Shown here: one piece after another, positions 1 to 5,457 of the stretch
How the letters are laid out: every line of letters begins with the position of its first letter
How positions within the stretch are numbered: the first letter of the stretch is position 1
Assembly: GCA_030648225.1 (NCBI GenBank)
Contig: JAUSIA010000335.1
Span: forward strand, 1-5,457
Direction of reading: 5' to 3'
Origin: Ignavibacteria bacterium
GTDB lineage: Bacteria > Bacteroidota > Ignavibacteria > Ignavibacteriales > Ignavibacteriaceae
Length of the DNA: 5,457 nt
Made by a program: the position numbers and the translations under genes
The notes under the pieces: generated by a model
The model's input: only the letters and a program-made list of their open reading frames with translations
What the model was told of the DNA's origin: nothing
Database searches by the model: none

Positions 1-1015
1 TGGCACATTACATTTTTTTGAAAACACAGGGACAAAAAAAAATCCCTCATTCTTATTGGTTGATTCAGTCTATTTTGGAATTGAAGGCGATTTAACAATT
101 ACTCCATCTTTTGGTGATCTTGATGGAGATGGCGATTACGATTTGTTGATAGGAGAATTTCTGGGAAGATTTTCTTTTTATGAAAATACAGGGACACAAT
201 TCTCAACTAACCTTCAATTTGTTGAACAGGTAAAAGATTCTTCAGGAAATTTTATAAGTGTTGGAAACTATGCCCGTCCTTTCTTAATAGATGTTGACAG
301 CGATAGTGATTTAGATCTTGTTACAGGTGGTTTTAACGGACAGATAAGGCTTTATAGAAATGTTGAAACTTCAAGCAACTATAGCTTTGTCTTTGAGCCA
401 TCATATTTTAATCTTGATGTAGGAGATGTCAGTGCTCCATTCTTGATTGATTATGACAATGATGGAGATTATGATTTGTTCACAGGTAGTGATTCGGTTT
501 CAATTGGTGATCTTGGTAATATTCTTTATCACAGGAACGATGGGAATAATATTAATCCTGTATGGACATTAATCTCAGAGAAATATTTAAATCAAACTTT
601 TGGTGGTTTCGCTGTTCCCTTTTTTACTGACATAGATAATGATACTGACATAGATTTATTTGTAAGTAATGTAAAAGGAGGAATTTATTATTTTGAAAAT
701 AAGTTAGTTTCTTCAGTTGAATCTGAAGAATATCATCCTGAAAATTTTAGTTTAGAAGCTTTTCCAAATCCTTTTAACAGCCAGGCAAACATTTTAATCA
801 GCGTAAATAGAACACAAGAAGTCACTATTTCTATTTATAATACACTTGGACAAAGAGTGAGACAATTATTTAATGGTGTTCTTGCAGTGGGAAAAAATAA
901 ATTTAGCTGGAATGGAAAAAATGATAAGGGTAATAATCTTTCTTCCGGAAATTATTTTGTGATGGTTAAAACTTTAGATAACTTAAAAACAATTAAATTA
1001 ATTCTTTTAAAATAA
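1..1015 (+). CDS. VCBS/FG-GAP-type repeat protein with T9SS type A sorting domain (5' partial)
   Basis: The reading frame is open from base 2, so the gene begins upstream of the window; 337 residues are visible. The first residues (GTLHFFENTGTKKNPSF) are the tail of a further repeat. Four aspartate-rich loops follow, at visible residues 39-47 (DLDGDGDYD), 97-105 (DVDSDSDLD), 150-158 (DYDNDGDYD) and 210-218 (DIDNDTDID), spaced 53-60 residues apart. Such DxDxDGDxD loops bind calcium in VCBS/FG-GAP beta-propeller-like repeats. Residues about 247-337 form a T9SS type A sorting domain (FPNPFN, then IYNTLGQRVRQL, then LSSGNYFVMVK and a basic LLK end). The protein is therefore expected to be exported and released or anchored at the surface. 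Its binding partner cannot be told. A TTG at 56 could be read as a start, but it lies inside a repeat with open frame upstream, so I reject it. The next gene follows 11 bp downstream, which suggests co-transcription. Confidence 0.9.
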   Translation, partial: GTLHFFENTGTKKNPSFLLVDSVYFGIEGDLTITPSFGDLDGDGDYDLLIGEFLGRFSFYENTGTQFSTNLQFVEQVKDSSGNFISVGNYARPFLIDVDSDSDLDLVTGGFNGQIRLYRNVETSSNYSFVFEPSYFNLDVGDVSAPFLIDYDNDGDYDLFTGSDSVSIGDLGNILYHRNDGNNINPVWTLISEKYLNQTFGGFAVPFFTDIDNDTDIDLFVSNVKGGIYYFENKLVSSVESEEYHPENFSLEAFPNPFNSQANILISVNRTQEVTISIYNTLGQRVRQLFNGVLAVGKNKFSWNGKNDKGNNLSSGNYFVMVKTLDNLKTIKLILLK

Positions 1016-1019
1016 GAGG
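1016..1019 (+). promoter_or_regulatory. Shine-Dalgarno site of the choice-of-anchor B gene
   Basis: GAGG directly follows the TAA stop of the upstream gene and lies 7 nt before the ATG at 1027. It supports that start and close translation of the two T9SS cargo genes from one message. Confidence 0.6.
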
Positions 1020-1026
1020 TACTATA

Positions 1027-2652
1027 ATGAAGGTATTAAGATACGTTTTATTTGTTCTTTGTTTAACAATAACTGCTGCAGGACAAATTCAGAATTGCAC
1101 CCTGTTATCTAATTTAAATCAATATCCTTCAATCGGATATAATGACTGCTGGGGATATGTGGATCCACAAGGAAGAGAATATGCATTACTTGGTGTTAGA
1201 AACGGAACTTCTATTATAGATATTACAAATCCTGCACAACCGGATGAAATTGTTTTTATACCTGCCTCTTTTTCCACATGGAGAGACATAAAAACTCACG
1301 GAAACTACGCGTATATAGTATCTGATTTTACAAGTGACGGATTGCAAATTGTGGATCTTTCACAATTACCTAATACAGCAACTTTAGTTAATACAGTTAC
1401 TACTTATTTTGAAAGTGCGCATAATCTATATATAGCTGACGGATATGCATATATAGCAGGAGCTTTCCCTGGAAGTGGAATACATATACTTAGCCTGGCA
1501 AATCCAACCAATCCCGTTGAAACTGCATATTACTCTGCGAGTGGATATGTACACGATGTGTATGTTTATAATGATACTGCTTATGCTTCTTCAGAAGATA
1601 GATATGATTTAATTGATGTAAGTAATAAAGCCAATCCGCAGTTAGTAAGCCAAAGCGCTGCTCTTCCTGGAATTTATGCTCACAGCGGATGGCTTACTGA
1701 AGATAAAAGATATTTTATTGCCTGTGAAGAGTTTGATGTAAGAGATATTACTATATGGGATCTTCAGGATCGCTCAACCTGGAGCCTTGTGGTACCTACC
1801 TTCGCTACAGCAACCAATACACCGGTACATAATCCTTTTGTTAAAGGAAATTTTGTTTATATATCTTATTATAATGATGGATTAGTTGTTCTTGATATAT
1901 CTGATCCAACAGACCCTTCAATAGCAGGATATTATGATACTTATCCCGGTAGTTCCGGATCTTATACAGGAGCCTGGGGAACTTATCCTTTCTTTCCGTC
2001 GGGAGCTGTAATAATATCAGATATGCAGACAGGTTTATATGTTGTGGATTTTCTTGGCGATGGTACTATACCTGTTGAGCTGACTTCTTTCTCAGCACAG
2101 ATTACTCAGAATAGAGTTACTCTTAATTGGGAAACAGCTACAGAGATTAACAATTATGGTTTTGAAATTGAAAGAAAATTTGAGAATGAAAACGAATGGA
2201 AGATTGTAGGTTTAGTTCAGGGATCAGGTACTACAACAGAATCAACAAAATATTCCTATGCGGATAATTCTGTAACACAAGCAGGCAGCTATTATTATCG
2301 TCTGAAACAAATTGATAATGATGGCACTTTTAATTTCTCAAATGAAATAAAAGTTAATTTTATTCAGCCCGAAGATTTTGTTCTGAGACAAAATTACCCC
2401 AATCCTTTTAATCCTTCCACCACAATAGAATTTGTAGTTGGACAGGCTTCCTTTGTAAAGCTTGAAGTTTATAATTCTTTAGGTGAGAAGGTTGCCGACT
2501 TGCTCAACGAAAATAAAGAGCAAGGATCATACAAAATAAACTTTTCCGCCAATCTTCCTTCCGGTATTTACATTGCAAAGTTAGAAACCATGCCTATCGG
2601 CAGGCAAGCAGGAAGTAAAGTTCAAACAATTAAAATGTCTCTTCTGAAGTAA
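1027..2652 (+). CDS. Choice-of-anchor B family (LVIVD-repeat) protein with T9SS type A sorting domain
   Basis: A complete 541-residue secreted protein. Residues 1-19 are a Sec signal peptide (MKVLRYVLFVLCLTITAAG). Residues about 22-345 match the choice-of-anchor B pattern as I know it: CWGYVDPQGREYALLG (41-56), STWRDIKTHGNYAYIVSD (83-100), an AHNLYIADGYAYIAG segment from 131, AHSGWLTEDKRYF (218-230), and a closing GAWGTYPFFPSGAVIISD (315-332). LVIVD-type units (GLQIVDLS, GLVVLDISDPTDP, GLYVVDF) recur, consistent with a beta-propeller. Residues about 347-445 resemble a fibronectin-III-like domain (VTLNWETATEINNYGFEIER, then YYYRLKQIDNDG). Residues 450-541 are a T9SS type A sorting domain (LRQNYPNPFNPSTTIEF). 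Families of this kind carry different C-terminal anchors in different lineages, hence the name; the molecular role is unknown. The last beta-hairpin holds an extra TMPIGRQA segment encoded by a palindromic element. The ATG is supported by the GAGG 7 nt upstream. Confidence 0.92.
   Translation: MKVLRYVLFVLCLTITAAGQIQNCTLLSNLNQYPSIGYNDCWGYVDPQGREYALLGVRNGTSIIDITNPAQPDEIVFIPASFSTWRDIKTHGNYAYIVSDFTSDGLQIVDLSQLPNTATLVNTVTTYFESAHNLYIADGYAYIAGAFPGSGIHILSLANPTNPVETAYYSASGYVHDVYVYNDTAYASSEDRYDLIDVSNKANPQLVSQSAALPGIYAHSGWLTEDKRYFIACEEFDVRDITIWDLQDRSTWSLVVPTFATATNTPVHNPFVKGNFVYISYYNDGLVVLDISDPTDPSIAGYYDTYPGSSGSYTGAWGTYPFFPSGAVIISDMQTGLYVVDFLGDGTIPVELTSFSAQITQNRVTLNWETATEINNYGFEIERKFENENEWKIVGLVQGSGTTTESTKYSYADNSVTQAGSYYYRLKQIDNDGTFNFSNEIKVNFIQPEDFVLRQNYPNPFNPSTTIEFVVGQASFVKLEVYNSLGEKVADLLNENKEQGSYKINFSANLPSGIYIAKLETMPIGRQAGSKVQTIKMSLLK
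2587..2610 (+). repeat. Short palindromic element inserted in frame in the sorting domain
   Basis: The core TGCCT-ATCGGC-AGGCA (2591-2606) is a hairpin with 5-bp arms and a 6-nt loop, followed by a partial repeat of the right arm (AGCAGG, 2607-2612). It is richer in G+C than the surrounding AT-rich DNA. It encodes residues 521-528 (TMPIGRQA) between KLE and GSKVQTIKMSLLK. Measured from the conserved Tyr of the SGxY motif to the C-terminus, this protein has 26 residues. The neighbouring sorting domain ending at 1015 has 19, so the insert is about 7 residues (21 nt), in frame. I recall similar GRQAG inserts in Bacteroidota proteins, but copy number here cannot be tested. Confidence 0.6.
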
Positions 2653-2666
2653 GCAAACCTATTCAT

Positions 2667-2700
2667 AAAACAAACCCAATTCCAAAACAAACCCAATTCT
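2667..2700. repeat. 17-bp tandem duplication, two copies
   Basis: AAAACAAACCCAATTCC (2667-2683) is followed immediately by AAAACAAACCCAATTCT (2684-2700), identical at 16 of 17 bases. Each copy contains a left arm able to pair with the single right arm at 2706-2719, so the duplication lies within the terminator hairpin. Confidence 0.9.
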
Positions 2701-2719
2701 TTAAAGGAATTGGGTTTGT
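2687..2719. terminator. Hairpin between convergent genes, probable terminator
   Basis: ACAAACCCAATTC (2687-2699) and GAATTGGGTTTGT (2707-2719) form a perfect 13-bp stem around a 7-nt loop. It lies 34 bp after the + strand stop and about 70 bp after the - strand stop. On the - strand the stem is followed by TTT and, one repeat unit further, by GTTTTAT. On the + strand the next bases are AAAATAAAAAT with no T run. The hairpin therefore looks more canonical for the leftward operon, though it may act both ways. An alternative 14-bp stem uses the first repeat copy (2670-2683 with 2706-2719). Confidence 0.65.
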
Positions 2720-2787
2720 AAAATAAAAATCCGGTAACAATATCCCCTAAGAAATTTAGAATTAGGTCATTTAATACTTTCCTTAAA

Positions 2788-3363
2788 CTATTCTAAATCA
2801 TTTGTTAAAATTATTTTTGGTTTCAAATTTTTTAATTCAATATTATCAGGCAATCCCTGCGGAAACCGTGCAAACTTTTGAATATTTTCCCAATATAATG
2901 AATCAGTATTTTCTTCATCATATTCATATCTATCTCTGTTTGATTCCCCAATTGTAGCTGGTATCCCGGTAAATAACCATAATGGAGCAGTGAAGATTAA
3001 GTAAACTCCGTTTGAAATAGTTGCTATAAAGCCACCAAATGTCCAAAGTCCATATTCCACAGAATTTTTTTCATCTATTTCCAGAATGCCTGTGCTGATA
3101 TTTTCTTTAGGAATGATAAAAAGTGAATCAGCTAATAAGTAAACATTATTTTCATCTGATGAGATGAATTCGCCATCATATTGCAGATAAGTATCTTGCG
3201 CTATTAATGAATCCGGCCGGACAATTAATGTCATCCAACCACCGAATGATTCCTTCTGAATTTCATCTGTATTTGGAAGCCAATCTGATGGGGCATAAGT
3301 TGTAGCACATCCTGAAATTAATATTGAAGAAAAAAGAATCAGAATCAGATTACGGATATACAT
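2788..3363 (-). CDS. Small lipoprotein of unknown function, last gene of a three-gene operon
   Basis: A 191-residue protein starting at the ATG at 3363. Residues 1-18 are a lipoprotein signal peptide with the lipobox ISGC, so Cys19 should be lipidated after cleavage. A beta-rich part follows (about 38-100: GGWMTLIVRPDS, YDGEFISSDENNVYLLADS, IIPKENISTGILEID). A hydrophobic stretch at about 106-137 contains ISNGVYLIFTAPLWLFTGIP, and the C-terminal tail has YWENIQKFARFPQGLP. I have the impression that the SNGxYLxFTAPLWLxxGIP and RFPQGxP patterns recur in Bacteroidota lipoproteins of unknown function, but I cannot name a family. The frame stays open upstream to an ATG at 3489, but that extension lies inside the upstream gene, is basic and asparagine-rich, and would bury the signal peptide. 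GGAG lies 8 nt before the chosen ATG. The start overlaps the upstream gene by 14 bp, suggesting translational coupling. Confidence 0.85.
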   Translation of the reverse strand: MYIRNLILILFSSILISGCATTYAPSDWLPNTDEIQKESFGGWMTLIVRPDSLIAQDTYLQYDGEFISSDENNVYLLADSLFIIPKENISTGILEIDEKNSVEYGLWTFGGFIATISNGVYLIFTAPLWLFTGIPATIGESNRDRYEYDEENTDSLYWENIQKFARFPQGLPDNIELKNLKPKIILTNDLE

Positions 3364-4930
3364 ATTTACTACTCCAGAAAGTTTCTTCCATCTCAGCTTC
3401 AACTTTTTTGAATTGAGGTGCAAGATCTTTAAAAAATTGTTGTGGATTAAAAAACATTTGATAAACTTTTGCTGGATTTTCTTCTGCAAGCCATTCCTCT
3501 CTCATCCATTCTAAATAATATCCCTGGCTTTCTAAAAACAGTTCATAGTTTTCAAAATCTTCTGGCAGTTTATATTGAAGGAAATACTTATCTCCGGGAA
3601 AGGTTACGAGAACTGAATCCTCATTAGTTAATAACTCTGTTACATTACTATTATAACCTGTGAGTTTTGGGAAAGCATCCGAAGGGGATATAATTACAGG
3701 ATCAACTTTACCTTTTAAATCTGCAAGGGCTAAATAGTCAATTCTCCATAATCCTTTAGTCATTCTCAATTTTATCTTTATAGAAGAACTTGTATTTAAA
3801 TTATTTAAAGGAACAATTTTTATATCTGTAGAAATAGGTCCATGCTCTCCAATCTCCCCTGCTTTTTTCCAGTCACCACTAACAGTTTCAACAAATACTT
3901 CTATGTTTCCAAGTTCCTTTCTGGGCTGATCAATTATTTTTTTTACTTCCTCACTGTTTCGTTCAAGGTTAGCAAGAAAATATCCTGCTGATGAACCCAT
4001 ATAAGCAAGTCCCTGGTAAAACAAAAAGGTTGTTAGCAGAGTCTGGCGTGATGCTATAACCAATCCTTTATTCCCTTCAGTAATATTATTAAATGAGATT
4101 TCAATAATTTCTTTTTCGGCAAGATTATTTGAATCAGCAGGACTAAACCTTTCTACTCCATCAAAAGAACAAAGCTTCTCTGAGCAGTCCCCTTCTTCAC
4201 CAACTACTTCTGAAGCTCCAATTAAATTTCCTGCTTCATAAAATTTATCATCCATTGCTGCGAAAACACGATTTCCTTTTTTCTTTGGTAAAGCAAGAAC
4301 ATTAGCTTTTCTTATAACATGAGTTTCATAAGCTTCATTTCTTAATTGGATCTCAAAATTTTCACTCTCAGGTTTTATTCTGAAAAGTGCATCAATATCT
4401 TTTTCTTCTAAACAAGGCGATATTGAAGAAGAAAAACCTTCTGATTGAACAATATATTCGTTTCCATTATTTGCATAAAAGGTTGGACAGGAGCCAAAAC
4501 AGGCTTTAGGATTTGTAATACATACTACAGTAAATATTCCTGTTATAACTGTGGCAAATGTAAGAGCAGTTACTGCTGCAGAATTTTTAATTACATTGGT
4601 TTCGGCTAATGCAACATCTTTAATTGAAAGCTTAAATTCTCCCTGGTCTATTAGCTGTCTATTCATATCCAAATGATTACCATTACCAAGCACTACATTT
4701 TCTTTCTGATCCATTTTCCAATTGTCAAAAATGTAGACATCACCATTTTTCATATGCAATTTTATAAATGGTATTTCTTTTGATAATTGAACAGCTTTAA
4801 CTTCAAAACCAGTTATTCTCTCAATCCTGTTTCCCGAACAATGAGGAAGAAAGATCATACTAATTGTTAACAGAACAATTAAAATCTTATCACCGGGAAT
4901 AAATTTTAAATTTGATGTTTTGCGTTTCAT
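3350..4930 (-). CDS. Large envelope lipoprotein with a GSCP-type cysteine motif, function unknown
   Basis: A 526-residue protein. Residues 1-30 form a lipoprotein-like signal peptide with a long n-region, hydrophobic core ILIVLLTISMIFL and LPHC, so Cys31 may be lipidated; His at -1 is unusual for a lipobox. Residues 53-112 look beta-rich (IKLHMKNGDVYIFDNW, then VVLGNGNHLDMNR, then KDVALAETN). A hydrophobic segment (about 117-138) leads to KACFGSCPTFYANNGNEYIVQSE (142-164), then SPCLEEKDIDALF. This matches a pattern I recall from uncharacterised proteins (SCPxxY, a short DG/NG turn, Y-V/I, E, then LExxD), but I know no function for it. Later segments are FPGDKYFLQYKLP (444-456) and LESQGYYLEWMREEW (466-480). 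Cysteines at 137, 144, 148, 173, 249 and 254 could form disulfides in the periplasm. An in-frame GTG at 4945 adds five residues, but its G overlaps the GGAG that serves the ATG at 4930, so I prefer ATG. The gene lies 18 bp after the barrel gene and overlaps the next by 14 bp. Confidence 0.85.
   Translation of the reverse strand: MKRKTSNLKFIPGDKILIVLLTISMIFLPHCSGNRIERITGFEVKAVQLSKEIPFIKLHMKNGDVYIFDNWKMDQKENVVLGNGNHLDMNRQLIDQGEFKLSIKDVALAETNVIKNSAAVTALTFATVITGIFTVVCITNPKACFGSCPTFYANNGNEYIVQSEGFSSSISPCLEEKDIDALFRIKPESENFEIQLRNEAYETHVIRKANVLALPKKKGNRVFAAMDDKFYEAGNLIGASEVVGEEGDCSEKLCSFDGVERFSPADSNNLAEKEIIEISFNNITEGNKGLVIASRQTLLTTFLFYQGLAYMGSSAGYFLANLERNSEEVKKIIDQPRKELGNIEVFVETVSGDWKKAGEIGEHGPISTDIKIVPLNNLNTSSSIKIKLRMTKGLWRIDYLALADLKGKVDPVIISPSDAFPKLTGYNSNVTELLTNEDSVLVTFPGDKYFLQYKLPEDFENYELFLESQGYYLEWMREEWLAEENPAKVYQMFFNPQQFFKDLAPQFKKVEAEMEETFWSSKYVYP
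3372..3375 (-). promoter_or_regulatory. Shine-Dalgarno site that fixes the start of the small lipoprotein
   Basis: On the - strand GGAG lies 8 nt before the ATG at 3363, within the last codons of the upstream gene. It favours this ATG over the upstream in-frame ATG at 3489, which would lack a signal peptide at its N-terminus. Confidence 0.6.
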
Positions 4931-4939
4931 AGAAATTAT

Positions 4940-4943
4940 CTCC
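4940..4943 (-). promoter_or_regulatory. Shine-Dalgarno site of the large lipoprotein
   Basis: On the - strand GGAG lies 9 nt before the ATG at 4930, inside the 18-bp gap after the upstream stop. It decides for ATG 4930 over the GTG at 4945, which overlaps this site. Confidence 0.6.
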
Positions 4944-4948
4944 ACTGT

Positions 4949-5457
4949 TCATAAAAGAACAGATATTCCAATTGATAAAGAAATTATTGAGATTGTTGTC
5001 TCTGATTTACTTGATGTTGAATAATATTGATCTGAATAGTAATATGAATTTGAACCGCTCAGGTTCCTGTAGTTTATCTCCATCCTTAATGACAACCCTG
5101 AAGAGTACTTAAACTTTAACCCTGCACCGGCATTTAAAGTTTTATAATCAAGAGATTCGAATAAGCCTTCTGAATTGTTTGAATAATGACCAGCGTGATA
5201 ATTACTTAAACCATAACCTAACTTTACATATGGATAGATGTTTTTGCGAGGTATATAAAAAGTATAGCAAAGGTTTCCAAGTAATGAGGTTGAAGTTCCA
5301 TCAAAAGAGAGATTTATATCCAGTTCGGGTTCAATTGATAAACCATTAATTATATAATATCCTACAGAAGCCCCAACCTGAAGATAAATAGAAGCATCCG
5401 AGTATGAATATTCGTAAGGTTGAGAACCGCTATAAGATGATATTTCTTTTGTTGATG
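4949..5457 (-). CDS. Outer-membrane beta-barrel protein, N-terminus beyond the window (partial)
   Basis: Translating the - strand from the right edge gives an open frame of 168 residues ending in TGA at 4951-4949; the start and signal peptide lie outside the window. The sequence has alternating polar and hydrophobic strands rich in Tyr, Gly and Ser, for example IYLQVGASVGYYIING, LSIEPELDINLSF, IYPYVKLGYGLSNYH, LNAGAGLKFKYSSGLSLRME and a final ISIISLSIGISVLL. This strand-turn pattern, with YPYVKLGYG and LNAGAGLKF as typical barrel strands, fits a small outer-membrane beta-barrel of the OmpA-N-terminus/opacity type. The last strand ends in Leu-Leu rather than the usual terminal Phe, which is mildly unusual. 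It is the first visible gene of the leftward operon, 18 bp before the large lipoprotein. The family assignment rests on strand pattern only; ligand and role are unknown. Confidence 0.8.
   Translation of the reverse strand, partial: STKEISSYSGSQPYEYSYSDASIYLQVGASVGYYIINGLSIEPELDINLSFDGTSTSLLGNLCYTFYIPRKNIYPYVKLGYGLSNYHAGHYSNNSEGLFESLDYKTLNAGAGLKFKYSSGLSLRMEINYRNLSGSNSYYYSDQYYSTSSKSETTISIISLSIGISVLL

Larger units (their letters stand above)
2653..2787. other. Convergent intergenic region
   Basis: These 135 bp separate the ends of the rightward and leftward genes. Apart from the 17-bp duplication and the hairpin I see no coding sequence, promoter or RNA gene. The stretch from about 2720 to 2787 holds nothing recognisable. 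Confidence 0.7.

Noticed and set aside
34..42. Run of nine A as a programmed slippage or phase-variable site
   Set aside because: The run codes for Thr-Lys-Lys-Asn in a normal repeat context and the frame is intact on both sides. In AT-rich DNA such a run is expected by chance.
56..58. TTG at 56 as the start of the first gene
   Set aside because: The same frame is open to the left edge and encodes a typical repeat tail (FFENTGT), so the gene starts outside the window.
2653..2787. Small RNA or riboswitch between the convergent genes
   Set aside because: The only strong structure is the simple terminator-like hairpin. There is no promoter-like sequence or conserved fold that I recognise.
3364..3489. 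N-terminal extension of the small lipoprotein to an ATG at 3489
   Set aside because: The extra 42 residues lie in the coding end of the upstream gene, have no signal-like character, and would place the lipoprotein signal peptide inside the protein. The ATG at 3363 has a GGAG at the right distance.
4931..4945. GTG at 4945 as the start of the large lipoprotein
   Set aside because: It overlaps the GGAG site that fits the ATG at 4930, and the five added residues contribute nothing to the signal peptide.
4920..4952. ATG overlapping the TGA stop of the barrel gene (ATGA at 4952) as a coupled start
   Set aside because: It lies in a different frame from the lipoprotein, has no Shine-Dalgarno site at a good distance, and its product does not resemble a signal peptide.

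Overview
The window looks like chromosomal DNA from a member of the Bacteroidota/Ignavibacteriota (FCB) group. The DNA is AT-rich. Two consecutive proteins end in type IX secretion system (T9SS) C-terminal sorting domains, and the second carries the 'LRQNYPNPFNPSTTIEF' wording I associate with Ignavibacteria and close relatives. Three genes have a visible GGAG/GAGG Shine-Dalgarno sequence, which fits Ignavibacteria better than classical Bacteroidetes, where such sites are usually weak. The lineage is an inference from motifs, not from a search.

Layout: the left half (1-2652, + strand) holds two T9SS cargo genes 11 bp apart. The first is a 5'-truncated VCBS/FG-GAP-type repeat protein with four calcium-loop motifs. 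The second is a choice-of-anchor B (LVIVD-repeat) protein with a signal peptide, a fibronectin-III-like domain and a sorting domain. A small palindromic element sits in frame inside that last domain. Both products are expected to cross the outer membrane through T9SS and end up on the surface or outside the cell.

The middle (2653-2787) is a short convergent intergenic region. It has a strong hairpin (13-bp stem, 7-nt loop) whose left arm lies in a 17-bp tandem duplication, so two alternative hairpins are possible. It probably ends transcription from one or both sides.

The right half (2788-5457, - strand) is a tight three-gene operon, read right to left: an outer-membrane beta-barrel protein cut by the window edge, a 526-residue lipoprotein with a central GSCP-type cysteine motif, and a 191-residue lipoprotein. 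The gaps are +18 bp and then a 14-bp overlap. All three products look envelope-located and none has a function I can name. This cassette is the best candidate here for an undescribed system. I saw no RNA genes, CRISPR arrays, insertion sequences or phage genes.
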